Assembly (NCBI GenBank): GCA_943846735.1 | Contig: OX044364.1 | Location: 2,108,001 to 2,172,000, forward strand | Direction: 5' to 3' | DNA: 64,000 nt | Origin: CAJQLB01 sp905479065 | GTDB lineage: Bacteria > Bacteroidota > Bacteroidia > Flavobacteriales > Flavobacteriaceae | Part shown: in pieces, positions 9,290-18,178 of the stretch | Position numbering within the stretch: position 1 is the first letter of the stretch | How the letters are laid out: every line of letters starts with the position of its first letter | Translations under genes and position numbers: made by a program | Notes under the pieces: generated by a model | What the model saw: the letters and a program-made list of their open reading frames with translations, nothing else | Databases searched by the model: none | Told to the model about the DNA's origin: nothing

Positions 9290-12220
9290 TTATTTGATTG
9301 TAATTTCATCTACAAACATCCAACTACGTCCATCATGTTCATATCCGAGATGCCACTCAGGTAATACACCAAGTTTTTTTGCACGGATTTTCACATAGCG
9401 ATACTTTAAATTGGATGGTTGTTCAAATTTAATTTTTTTGATTTCAATATCGTCTTTTGGGGTGTTGATTCCAAATTTGTAATTTCCGACTGGCGTAAAA
9501 GTTCTGTTGTCATTTGAAACAAGGCAGATAACTTCGGTTGGGTAAAATATCCATGAACGCTGATCTTTTAAAAAGTTAAGGGAAATAGTATTAAACGATT
9601 TTTTATTGCCAAGGTCAATCGTTGCAATCAAGTCCTCGTCGAAATAGCCTTGCCAGGTTCCCGTTCTAAAATCCATTGCACCAACAATACCATCAATCAA
9701 AGCATCGTCACCTCCTGCACTATATTGATTGGCATATTTTGTCTTTAGATTAATAGAAATATTTGGGTCAATTTTATAAAATTGTGTTGTAATAATTGCA
9801 CTTTGAACACCATTTTTTTCTGAATAAACACTCAGGGAACTGGGCATATTGATAGTAATAGGTAAACGATATCGTTGATATTTTTTTTTATCTAATTTGT
9901 AATAAATTGTTGCGCTACTATCTACATTTTTTAACACAATTTCAGTTTTATCTTTAAAAGCAACAGCTCCTTTCGCGATAAATGGTGCGGGAGTTATTAG
10001 ATGGTCTGTTATTGTTGTTTTTGGTTCTTCTCCGTCAAGATTTCCCCAATCAGAGGGATTATCAGTCATTTTAAATATGAGTGTTCCTCCACTCATAATC
10101 TCAGAATGGTAAATAAATGTTCTGTTAAGAGCCTGTCCATTCAATGACGCATGCTTTATGTATTTATTGTTACTATTTATATCCTCTGCTACGATATTAA
10201 ATTGCTTACCATTTTCTAGATTGATAGTTGATTTATTGAATAATGGAGTCCCAATGATATATTCATTTGATCCAGGTGTTACTGGGTAGAAACCCATTGA
10301 ACTAAGTATATACCAAGCACTCATTTGTCCACAATCTTCATTCCCGGCAATTCCGTCAGGAGTATTTTGGTACAATTTGGTTAAGATTTGGTGTACTCGT
10401 TCTTGAGTTTTATGAGGTTTATTGATAAAATTGTATAAATAAGCCATGTGATGACTAGGCTCATTACCATGAGCATATTGTCCAATTAATCCCGTTATGT
10501 CAACTTGATTGCGGCCGGAAGTCATAGATTTTGCAGTAAATAATTCATCTAAATTTGTCTCAAGTTTGTTTTTACCTCCAAGTAAATCAATATAACCCGA
10601 AATATCTTGGGGGACATAAAAACTGTACTGCCATGAATTAGCTTCGGTATAATTGAAATTAACTTCATATGGATCAAACGGTGCAAACCATGTGTTTCGA
10701 AATCGTCCTCTCATAAATTGGGATGACGGATCAAACATGTTTTTATAATTCTGTGCACGTTTTGAAAATATTTCATAGTCATCTTCTTTCCCTAAATCTT
10801 TTGCCATTTGTGCAATTGTCCAGTCATCATAGGCGTATTCAAGCGTTTTTGAAACCGATTCACTCTCAAATTCTACAGGAATATAACCCATAGATTTATA
10901 GGACGATAATCCAAGTTTATCTTGGTTAGCAGAGTGTTTCATGGCTTCAAATGCCTTATTTACATCATAATCACGTAAGCCTTTTAAATAAGCATCTACG
11001 ATTACAGGTACGGCGTGATATCCAATCATGCACCCCGTATAACATCCTGATAAATCCCAAATAGGCATGATACCTCCTTCATCATACTTTGCTAAAAAAG
11101 TGTTTATGAAATCATTGGTTCTGTCTTGTTCGATAATGGTGTAGAGTGGGTGTGCAGCACGATAAGTGTCCCATAAGGAAAAAACTGTGTAGTAATTAAA
11201 ATCTTGAGTCTGGTGAATTTTTAAATCTATACCGCGGTATCTGCCATCGATATCTTGGTATAAGTTAGGGGCAATGCTCGTATGATATAAGGATGTATAA
11301 AAATTTGTTTTAAAATCTTTATTGTCACTTTCAATAATTATTTTTTTTAATTGTTTTGTCCAAGCACTTTGAGCTTCATTTTTAATAACATCAAATGATT
11401 TATTGTCAATCTCAAACCTTCTGTTCTTGCGAGCACCCTCTTCGTCAACGGATGAAATTCCGATTTTGATCTCCACCAAGTCACTTTCTAGTGCATCAAA
11501 TTCAAAAGCAACTTTTACTTTCTTTCCTTGGTTGTTGTCATTGAGGAATGTCATTTTTTTGAATGGTCTTGAAAACACCATGTTATAGAACAGTTGTTGA
11601 TTTGTGGCCCAAGCTTTTGAGTGGCGGTAGCCACCAATTTCTGTATTTGAGTACACATTTACTTTTGAATCTAGAACTTCATCGCGATGTTCTAAATCCA
11701 AAATGACAATTTGGTTAGAAGTTGGAGAAAATTTATAACGATGAATGCCACTTCGTTTTGAGACTGAGAGTTCAACATCAACACCGATTGAATCTAGATA
11801 TACACTGTAATAACCGGGCTCTGCAATTTCATTTTCATGTTTGAAGGATGCTCTATAACCACTGTTTCCGTCAGATCCATTATTAAATATCACTTCAGTT
11901 GTGGGCATCAAAAGAATATCGCCATAATCAGAAACTCCTGTTCCGCTTAGATGGGTATGGCTAAATCCATAAATATAATTATCAGTATAGTGGTAGCCTG
12001 AGCAACCATCCCAGCCATCCAAACGGGTGTCAGGAGAGAGTTGCATCATTCCAAACGGCATCGTAGCCCCCGGATAGGTATGACCATGACCACCAGTGCC
12101 TATGAATGGATTGACATAGGACAGCAGGTTTTTGCCTTTTTTCTCAAGTGAATGATTTGAATATTTTTCGCAACCAAGAAGTAAGATGATGATACTTAAA
12201 CAAGGTATGATGTATTTCAT
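9290..12220 (-). CDS. GH92 family alpha-mannosidase, lipoprotein with C-terminal carbohydrate-binding-like domain
   Basis: A 976-residue glycoside hydrolase of family GH92, Ca2+-dependent exo-alpha-mannosidases that trim N-glycan or yeast mannan. The signal IIILLLGC is a lipobox, so it is probably surface or periplasm anchored. GH92 landmarks are YVNPFIGTGGHGHTYPG, a GFSHTHLSGTG block, GNEPSHHMAYL (E587, matching the general acid region) and GNEDCGQMSAWY (E628, D629, matching the catalytic base region). Residues from about 735 look like a chitobiase C-terminal-like Ig fold (IYYKLD), followed from about 820 by an F5/8-type-C-like domain ending at VDEITIK. First gene of the unit. No type IX sorting domain is visible. 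Confidence 0.95.
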   Translation of the reverse strand: MKYIIPCLSIIILLLGCEKYSNHSLEKKGKNLLSYVNPFIGTGGHGHTYPGATMPFGMMQLSPDTRLDGWDGCSGYHYTDNYIYGFSHTHLSGTGVSDYGDILLMPTTEVIFNNGSDGNSGYRASFKHENEIAEPGYYSVYLDSIGVDVELSVSKRSGIHRYKFSPTSNQIVILDLEHRDEVLDSKVNVYSNTEIGGYRHSKAWATNQQLFYNMVFSRPFKKMTFLNDNNQGKKVKVAFEFDALESDLVEIKIGISSVDEEGARKNRRFEIDNKSFDVIKNEAQSAWTKQLKKIIIESDNKDFKTNFYTSLYHTSIAPNLYQDIDGRYRGIDLKIHQTQDFNYYTVFSLWDTYRAAHPLYTIIEQDRTNDFINTFLAKYDEGGIMPIWDLSGCYTGCMIGYHAVPVIVDAYLKGLRDYDVNKAFEAMKHSANQDKLGLSSYKSMGYIPVEFESESVSKTLEYAYDDWTIAQMAKDLGKEDDYEIFSKRAQNYKNMFDPSSQFMRGRFRNTWFAPFDPYEVNFNYTEANSWQYSFYVPQDISGYIDLLGGKNKLETNLDELFTAKSMTSGRNQVDITGLIGQYAHGNEPSHHMAYLYNFINKPHKTQERVHQILTKLYQNTPDGIAGNEDCGQMSAWYILSSMGFYPVTPGSNEYIIGTPLFNKSTINLENGKQFNIVAEDINSNNKYIKHASLNGQALNRTFIYHSEIMSGGTLIFKMTDNPSDWGNLDGEEPKTTITDHLITPAPFIAKGAVAFKDKTEIVLKNVDSSATIYYKLDKKKYQRYRLPITINMPSSLSVYSEKNGVQSAIITTQFYKIDPNISINLKTKYANQYSAGGDDALIDGIVGAMDFRTGTWQGYFDEDLIATIDLGNKKSFNTISLNFLKDQRSWIFYPTEVICLVSNDNRTFTPVGNYKFGINTPKDDIEIKKIKFEQPSNLKYRYVKIRAKKLGVLPEWHLGYEHDGRSWMFVDEITIK

Positions 12221-12286
12221 AGTAATTATCTAAAAAATAAGTTGAAATATAGTAAATCTTAAGGTATCGTTAAATAAATTTTATCA

Positions 12287-12319
12287 TTTGTTAATGAATA
12301 CAAAATTGATTTATATTTG
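12287..12319 (+). promoter_or_regulatory. Promoter of the metallophosphoesterase gene
   Basis: TTTG at 12287-12290 and TATATTTG at 12312-12319 are separated by 21 bases, matching the Bacteroidota -33/-7 pattern exactly. The gene's ATG at 12333 follows only 13 bases later, so the 5' leader would be very short. Confidence 0.7.
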
Positions 12320-12332
12320 AAAAAAGTGCAAA

Positions 12333-13565
12333 ATGATTCGTTGGATAATTGTCATTGTTATTCTCGGTATAATTGATTTTTACGCCTTTCAAGCGTTTAA
12401 AACTATTTTTAAAAGTAAAGCTACAGGCTACACATACGTCATATTATCCGTGACAGTGATAGGTTATTTACTATATCACACTATTTTCACCGATCGTTCA
12501 GGAGGATTAAACACTAAAATAAATTTGGCAATTGGTTTATTTTTAACGTTTTACATACCAAAGCTGGTGTTGGTAATAGTGATGTTTGGCGAAGATTTAA
12601 TTCGAATTCCACAAGCATTATTTCATTATTTCTTTCAAGATTCAACTTCGAGAATTTTTTATTTCCCTTCAAGAAGAGTGTTTATAAGCAAAATAGGAGT
12701 TATTCTAGCGGCTATTCCGTTTTCAGCTTTTTTATATGGAATGTTTAAAGGACGCTATAATTTTAAGGTATTAAATTATAAAATGTATTTTGAAGATCTT
12801 CCTGAAGCTTTTGATGGTTATCGAATAACACAAATAAGTGATATCCATATTGGCAGTTTTGATAATAAAGAAAAGCTCGAATATGCTATAGATTTGATCA
12901 ATGAGCAAGCATCAGATACGATTTTGTTCACAGGAGATTTGGTTAATAATAGAGCGGATGAAATGATCAGATGGAAAGATAGTTTTACAAAACTAAAAGC
13001 ACGAGATGGGCTATTCTCAATTTTAGGGAACCATGATTATGGAGACTATACACGTTGGGAAACGGAGGAACTAAAGAAATTAAATTTTCAAAATTTAATT
13101 AATATTCAAAAAGAAATAGGATTTGATTTATTGTTGAATGAAAGTAGATTTATCGAGAAGGATAACCAACGAATTGCAATTATTGGGGTCGAGAATTGGG
13201 GAAAAGGTTTCAAGCAAAAGGGAGATTTGAAAAAGGCTAGCGAGATTATAGATCCGAAAGATTTTAAGATTCTGTTAAGTCATGACCCTTCTCATTGGGA
13301 ATATCAAGTCGTTGATGATGAATATCATTATCATTTGACTCTTAGTGGACATACTCATGGCATGCAATTTGGTATTGAGATTCCAGGTTTAATAAAGTGG
13401 AGTCCAGTGAAATGGCGGTATAAGTATTGGGCAGGGATTTATGAAAAAAACAAACAATTTATAAATGTAAATAGAGGCTTTGGTGTCTTGGCATATCCCG
13501 GAAGAGTTGGGATATGGCCAGAAATTACAGTTATAGAGCTTAAAAAAGGCCAACAACCCGCATAA
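12333..13565 (+). CDS. Membrane-anchored metallophosphoesterase
   Basis: A 410-residue protein. The first ~150 residues hold about four hydrophobic segments. The rest is a calcineurin-like phosphoesterase domain with the dinuclear metal motifs in order: DIHIGS (DxH), FTGDLVNN (GDxxxx), GNHDYG (GNHD), SHDPSHW and SGHTHGMQFG (GHxH). The layout resembles the YkuE/YaeI-type phosphodiesterases, some of which act on phospholipid or lipid A precursors, but the substrate here is not known. It is divergent from the GH92 unit and has its own promoter. Its product is expected in the inner membrane. Confidence 0.88.
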   Translation: MIRWIIVIVILGIIDFYAFQAFKTIFKSKATGYTYVILSVTVIGYLLYHTIFTDRSGGLNTKINLAIGLFLTFYIPKLVLVIVMFGEDLIRIPQALFHYFFQDSTSRIFYFPSRRVFISKIGVILAAIPFSAFLYGMFKGRYNFKVLNYKMYFEDLPEAFDGYRITQISDIHIGSFDNKEKLEYAIDLINEQASDTILFTGDLVNNRADEMIRWKDSFTKLKARDGLFSILGNHDYGDYTRWETEELKKLNFQNLINIQKEIGFDLLLNESRFIEKDNQRIAIIGVENWGKGFKQKGDLKKASEIIDPKDFKILLSHDPSHWEYQVVDDEYHYHLTLSGHTHGMQFGIEIPGLIKWSPVKWRYKYWAGIYEKNKQFINVNRGFGVLAYPGRVGIWPEITVIELKKGQQPA

Positions 13566-13706
13566 AACAGAGGAATTGGCGTTTTTAGAATAAAATTTAC
13601 TATTTTTAAGAAATTACTATGAAAGCCTCTGGAAGCGCTCAAGTTTTCATCAGTGACAAAAAATCGTAGGTTAGTAGCCAATGTGTTTAAGTTAAAACTT
13701 GATATT

Positions 13707-14003
13707 ATGTCAAAATTTGGGGAACTTATTGATGTTGATATTCCTGTCTTATTAGATTTTTTTACTGACTGGAATGAAGAATCGGCAGAAATGCATGCAG
13801 TGTTGAGAGATGTGGCCGCCGCCCTGGGGGATAAGGCTAAAGTAATAAAAATTGATGTTGATAAGAATAAGGATCTTGCCGATGCTTTACGCATTAAGGC
13901 ATTACCGACTTTTATTATTTACAAAAGTGGAGAAATGAAATGGCGTCAAAGTGGTGAGCAAGACGCAAACACGCTTATAGGATTGATTCAGGAATACGCT
14001 TAA
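13707..14003 (+). CDS. Thioredoxin-fold protein lacking the CxxC active site
   Basis: A 98-residue protein with the full thioredoxin outline: PVLLDFFTDW strand, KVIKIDVDKN strand and an ALPTFIIYKSGE cis-proline loop. The usual WCGPC is replaced by WNEES: both cysteine positions are Asn23 and Ser26, and the protein has no cysteine at all. It cannot act as a disulfide reductase, so a binding or scaffold role is inferred. I chose the ATG at 13707 because the frame upstream (from 13653) adds a non-conserved basic extension. The 3' end overlaps the convergent deacetylase gene by 29 bases. Confidence 0.8.
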   Translation: MSKFGELIDVDIPVLLDFFTDWNEESAEMHAVLRDVAAALGDKAKVIKIDVDKNKDLADALRIKALPTFIIYKSGEMKWRQSGEQDANTLIGLIQEYA

Positions 14004-14607
14004 AATTGAATCCTTTAGCAGAATAAATGTCCAAAAATCTCGGTAGAGTATATTGCATGTTCTTAAAAGCTTTCTCACTGTCATGAAAGACAATAATACT
14101 ACCGCGATCAACATTCTTTATAACATTTTTTAGGCATTCTTGTGGTAATACCTTCTTGTTATAGTCTTTAGATAAGACCGTCCACATAATAATTTTAAAA
14201 TCAGCACCTAAGATGAGTTTAGATTGCTCTCTGTTAATCCGACCATATGGAGGTCTAAATAATGAACTATCTATGTGTTGTTCTGCCAAATTTATATCAT
14301 TTAAGTAGGTTAAATTATTAGTTTTCCAGCCGTTCATATGATTAAAAGTGTGATTTCCAACAGCGTGCTTTTCTTTCAAAATCCTTTGGTAAATACGTGG
14401 ATGTGCTTCTACATTTTTACCAATGCAAAAAAAGGTAGCTTGAGCTTTAAATTTTTTTAAACAATCAAGAACCCAATCAGTAATTACAGGAGTTGGTCCG
14501 TCATCAAAAGTTAAATAAATAACCTTTTCATCAGTATCAATATACCATGTGCGGTTAGGAAATACCGCCTTAAATATTTCAGGAATCTTGACAGGCAAGA
14601 AATTCAT
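13975..14607 (-). CDS. Polysaccharide deacetylase family protein (NodB homology)
   Basis: A 210-residue carbohydrate esterase family 4-like domain. Motifs are TFDDGPTP (motif 1, catalytic and metal Asp pair), GNHTFNHM (motif 2, metal histidines), RPPYGR (motif 3), and IIVFHDSE near the C-terminus carrying the motif 5 histidine. Such enzymes remove N-acetyl groups from peptidoglycan or other GlcNAc polymers. No signal peptide is evident: the N-terminus MNFLPVKIPEIFKAVFP is only mildly hydrophobic, so the location is uncertain. It starts 3 bases after the DUF2723 gene ends and is probably co-transcribed with it. Start ATG at 14607. Confidence 0.9.
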   Translation of the reverse strand: MNFLPVKIPEIFKAVFPNRTWYIDTDEKVIYLTFDDGPTPVITDWVLDCLKKFKAQATFFCIGKNVEAHPRIYQRILKEKHAVGNHTFNHMNGWKTNNLTYLNDINLAEQHIDSSLFRPPYGRINREQSKLILGADFKIIMWTVLSKDYNKKVLPQECLKNVIKNVDRGSIIVFHDSEKAFKNMQYTLPRFLDIYSAKGFNFKRIPESIL

Positions 14608-14610
14608 CTA

Positions 14611-17600
14611 TTAATTTATATCAATTTTATTATTAGAGTCATTCGGTATATCAGTGTCTGAACCTACGGGAGAGTCATAAACATCATCACCTATTAGGGT
14701 ATTAAACAATCTTAGAGTAGCATTAAACATTTGCATCTCAGTGGTTATAAACTCTTCATCATTTTCATTGATTATGATAACATCAACTAATCCCCTGTAG
14801 CGCTCAATATCTGTGTATATTTCTTCAAATAGACGTCTTTGATTAGCCAGTGTTAATGAGCTGTAATAATTTAGATTTTCTTGATATTTCTTGGATACCT
14901 CGATGAATAATTGGCGTGCTTTGGACGTGGAATTTAATTCATAATACGCGCTAATATAGGGCTCAAGTAAGGTATAATAGCCAAAAACGTCAACAGGCAT
15001 TTTTTCCATGGCTAAGTCTGCAATTTCCTCAGCTTTTTCGACTTCATTTACATTGATTAATGCTTCAATTAAACGTGCTAAATTCCCTCTGTAGGTAATG
15101 CCATTTTTTCGAGTTTCAACATCGTGATAAATATCTGTATCACCACTATTACCCCATTGCCACTTAGTCACTAATTGATACATTTTTTCCGCATCAACTC
15201 GACCCATATCAAAAGGATTTGCTCTATCAACCTTGGTTTGTATAGGAACTAACTTATAACAAAGACCATCTAACTGTAAATAATCTTTCATCCAAATATA
15301 ATCATCATCCCCAAATGCACCTCCAGTGAAATAAATCGGTCTTTCCCAATTATTATTTGCAATAATATCAAGCATAAGTAGTCTGTTTTTTATTAATGCA
15401 TTTCCCTTAATTCTAATATCTATAAACGGAACTATTTTAGTGCTGTCTCTAAGTGGAACAATGTTATTTGCCAATACTGTTTCTTTATTGACAGGAATTC
15501 TCACATTTTCAGTTGGTAAATAATTTGCGTTTAATTCTTGTGATCGAATTCTACTTATATCATAGCCATTCTGCTGAAGAATATGTTTATATTTTGTTCG
15601 TGGGTCATCACTTGTTATGAAATTCATAAATTCTTTAATCGGGATGGTATCACTTGTGATGGTGTCTTTTATAATGTAATCACGAGTCCCATATTTGTAT
15701 TTGTCATGGGCTAATGAGGACGGAATTGGCTCACTCTCATAAGCCTTTCTTTTCATTTGATCGATATACCAATCAGTTTGAAATAAACTTGTATTAACAA
15801 CACGTACATCTGTTCGAATACCCTCAATCTCTTGCGCATACCACAATGGGAAGGAGTCATTGTCTCCAATTGTAAATAATATGGCATTGGGATCACACGA
15901 TTCGAGGTATTTTATGGCCATTGCATGAGCAGTTTCTCGACCAGAACGATCATGGTCATTCCAATTATTTGACGCTAAAACTCCTGGAACAAGAATAAGA
16001 CTCATCATGCTAATCGCGGGAGCTAATATGCCACTTTTGATGTGCTTTTTTAAGTAGTTAATTATGGCATATGTGCCAAATCCAATCCATATGGCAAAAA
16101 CATAGAATGATCCTACCACGGAATAATCACGCTCTCTTGGTTCAAAAGGCCTGACATTTGTGTAAACTTGAATAGCAAGTCCCGTGAAAAGAAAAAACAC
16201 TAATAAGGTCCAAAATAATTTTTTATCATTATTGTATAGGAAAAACAAACCAATCAATCCTAAAATTAATGGCAGAAAATAGTAAGTATTTCTTGCTTTG
16301 TTATTCAATACATCGCTTGGTAAATCATTTTGAGAAACCCCCAAATGCCACTCATCGATTGGTTTAATACCACTAATCCAATTACCATGAGAATCATATT
16401 TTCCTTGAATATCATCTTGTCTTCCCGTAAAGTTCCACATGAAATACCTCCAATACATGTAACCTAATTGGTATTCAAGTAAATAGGCAATATTGGAAGC
16501 CATAGACGGTTTTTCGACATCAATATATTGGCCAAATTGACGTAAAAAATCATGATAATCGTCGAAGTCTATTAATCCTTTCGCGGCTTTGCTTTTGGTT
16601 TCGTTAATAATATTTCTTAATTCATTTTGCATTTGAAATTCCGGCTTTAAATTAAAATTTAAATAGCCAGTATACATCATGTAATTCTTCGCATGCTCAG
16701 AACTCCACATTCTTGGTAGCAATGAAGCGTGTTTTGAATTATAATTTTGATTATTGTTCTCATAGTCATTTACGATAACATACTTCCCTTTTTCAAAGTC
16801 ACGCTCATATTTTGGTTTGTCATCAACATAAGGATTATTTTTATCCAATCCGGAGTACATATCAGTAAATTGTGGGCCATAAAACAAGTGTGTCTTAGGG
16901 TACTGCTCAAGGTTATAATACGCTAGTAATTCTCTTGCATTAGAAGGGTTGTTTTCATTTATAACCACATTAGCATTGGCTCTAATGGGGAGCATTAACC
17001 ACGTAGAAAACCCTATGAGTAAAAATGCTAAACATAAAATACCGGTATTAATATGTCTTAATCCTTTTCGACGCGTAAATTTTATACTAAGATAAAATGT
17101 CGCAATTAAGACAATTCCCGCTATTACAGAGCCTGAATTGAAAGGAAGCCCAATCGAATTGATAAAAAATATTTCTATGGCACTAAAGTAAAGAAGAATA
17201 TTTGGAGCCAATAATTTAAAAATGAAGAGAAGGATCGCAACCACCGAGAGGTTGGCAATTATGAAATTTTTTGTGGTGATTGTTTGATAGTTTTTAAAAA
17301 AATAAATAAGTCCGATGGCCGGGATTGTTAACAATCCCATAAAATGAACTCCGAAAGATAAGCCCGTTATGAAGGAAATTAGAATCAACCACTTATTTCC
17401 ACGTGGTTTGAACATGTCTTGTTCCCATCTTAGACCCAAATAAAACATGACAGACATAATTAATGTTGCCATTGCATAAACTTCTGTTTCTACGGCATTA
17501 AACCAAAATGAATCTGTAAATGTAAACGCTAAACTTCCTACTAAGGCACTACCTAAAATAGCGTTGTTTTGGATTGAGGTATTTGACTCGATTGAACCAA

Positions 17601-17919
17601 CAACTTTTTGAAGAAGCATTGTAATTGACCAAAACATAAAAAGAATCGTGAAAGCACTTGAGAAGGCACTCATCATATTCATTAACCACCCTATTTGAGA
17701 AGGATCTGTAGAAAAGACAGAGAAAAAAGCACCAAGCATCTGAAATAAAGGAGCTCCTGGGGGATGACCAACTTGTAGCTTACTAGATGTTAAAATGTAT
17801 TCTCCAGCGTCCCAAAAACTCACTGTGGGTTCAACCGTTAAAGTATACGTTACTAAAGCTACAAAAAATGCAAACCATCCTAGAATGGTATTCCACTTTT
17901 TAAAATTATTTGAATTCAT
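14611..17919 (-). CDS. DUF2723 / TMEM260-like large membrane protein, putative GT-C glycosyltransferase
   Basis: A 1102-residue protein with about 12-14 transmembrane segments, a large soluble region and a helical, TPR-like C-terminus (about 950-1060). The N-terminal segment after the first helix, VSFWDAGEYILTSSKLQVG followed by HPPGAP, is the DUF2723 hallmark. Its Asp/Glu pair sits where GT-C glycosyltransferases keep their catalytic acid. The human relative TMEM260 is a protein O-mannosyltransferase, so a lipid-linked-sugar glycosyltransferase role is plausible but inferred. Further in, NDSFPLWYAQEIEG is another strongly conserved block. It is the first gene of a unit with the NodB deacetylase. 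Confidence 0.85.
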   Translation of the reverse strand: MNSNNFKKWNTILGWFAFFVALVTYTLTVEPTVSFWDAGEYILTSSKLQVGHPPGAPLFQMLGAFFSVFSTDPSQIGWLMNMMSAFSSAFTILFMFWSITMLLQKVVGSIESNTSIQNNAILGSALVGSLAFTFTDSFWFNAVETEVYAMATLIMSVMFYLGLRWEQDMFKPRGNKWLILISFITGLSFGVHFMGLLTIPAIGLIYFFKNYQTITTKNFIIANLSVVAILLFIFKLLAPNILLYFSAIEIFFINSIGLPFNSGSVIAGIVLIATFYLSIKFTRRKGLRHINTGILCLAFLLIGFSTWLMLPIRANANVVINENNPSNARELLAYYNLEQYPKTHLFYGPQFTDMYSGLDKNNPYVDDKPKYERDFEKGKYVIVNDYENNNQNYNSKHASLLPRMWSSEHAKNYMMYTGYLNFNLKPEFQMQNELRNIINETKSKAAKGLIDFDDYHDFLRQFGQYIDVEKPSMASNIAYLLEYQLGYMYWRYFMWNFTGRQDDIQGKYDSHGNWISGIKPIDEWHLGVSQNDLPSDVLNNKARNTYYFLPLILGLIGLFFLYNNDKKLFWTLLVFFLFTGLAIQVYTNVRPFEPRERDYSVVGSFYVFAIWIGFGTYAIINYLKKHIKSGILAPAISMMSLILVPGVLASNNWNDHDRSGRETAHAMAIKYLESCDPNAILFTIGDNDSFPLWYAQEIEGIRTDVRVVNTSLFQTDWYIDQMKRKAYESEPIPSSLAHDKYKYGTRDYIIKDTITSDTIPIKEFMNFITSDDPRTKYKHILQQNGYDISRIRSQELNANYLPTENVRIPVNKETVLANNIVPLRDSTKIVPFIDIRIKGNALIKNRLLMLDIIANNNWERPIYFTGGAFGDDDYIWMKDYLQLDGLCYKLVPIQTKVDRANPFDMGRVDAEKMYQLVTKWQWGNSGDTDIYHDVETRKNGITYRGNLARLIEALINVNEVEKAEEIADLAMEKMPVDVFGYYTLLEPYISAYYELNSTSKARQLFIEVSKKYQENLNYYSSLTLANQRRLFEEIYTDIERYRGLVDVIIINENDEEFITTEMQMFNATLRLFNTLIGDDVYDSPVGSDTDIPNDSNNKIDIN

Positions 17920-18021
17920 AAGAAGTTGTTGTTACTGCCCGCGAATTTAATAATAATTCTAAAACAGAGTGGTGTTTTTAGTGAAACGTTAGATAATGAT
18001 AATTATTTTTTTCCAAAAATA

Positions 18022-18052
18022 TTTGTGCAAATAAAACTTTGTTCTAAATTTG
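18022..18052 (+). promoter_or_regulatory. Promoter of tRNA-Gln
   Basis: TTTG at 18022-18025 and TAAATTTG at 18045-18052 are separated by 19 bases, the Bacteroidota -33/-7 pattern. The mature tRNA begins 18 bases downstream. Confidence 0.7.
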
Positions 18053-18069
18053 CACACCTTATAAATCAT

Positions 18070-18142
18070 TGGCCCATGGTGTAACTGGCAACACGTCTGT
18101 TTTTGGTATAGAAGAGTCTAGGTTCGAGCCCTAGTGGGCCAA
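18070..18142 (+). tRNA. tRNA-Gln (anticodon TTG)
   Basis: A 73-base cloverleaf. The acceptor stem is TGGCCCA/TGGGCCA, the D stem GTGT/ACAC, the anticodon stem TCTGT/ATAGA with loop TTTTGGT (anticodon TTG, reading CAA and CAG), and the T arm CTAGG-TTCGAGC-CCTAG. The discriminator is A and CCA is not encoded. It is a single-gene unit followed at once by a terminator. No integrase or duplicated 3' end is nearby, so it is not serving as an attachment site here. Confidence 0.97.
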
Positions 18143-18144
18143 CA

Positions 18145-18176
18145 AAAGCTTTCCATCTCAGGAAAGCTTTTTTTTT
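18145..18176 (+). terminator. Intrinsic terminator of tRNA-Gln, possibly bidirectional
   Basis: AAAGCTTTCC and GGAAAGCTTT form a perfect 10-bp stem with a 6-base loop, followed by TTTTTT. The universal stress protein gene on the other strand ends at 18179. The stem begins with an A-rich stretch, so the hairpin may also stop that transcript. Confidence 0.9.
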
Positions 18177-18178
18177 AA

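Noticed and set aside
13619..13669. Short 16-codon frame between the metallophosphoesterase and the thioredoxin-like gene
   Set aside because: It has an ATG and stop but no recognisable sequence or ribosome-binding site; too short to support.
18070..18176. tRNA as an integration site for a mobile element
   Set aside because: No integrase, no repeated tRNA 3' end and only ordinary chromosomal genes on both sides.
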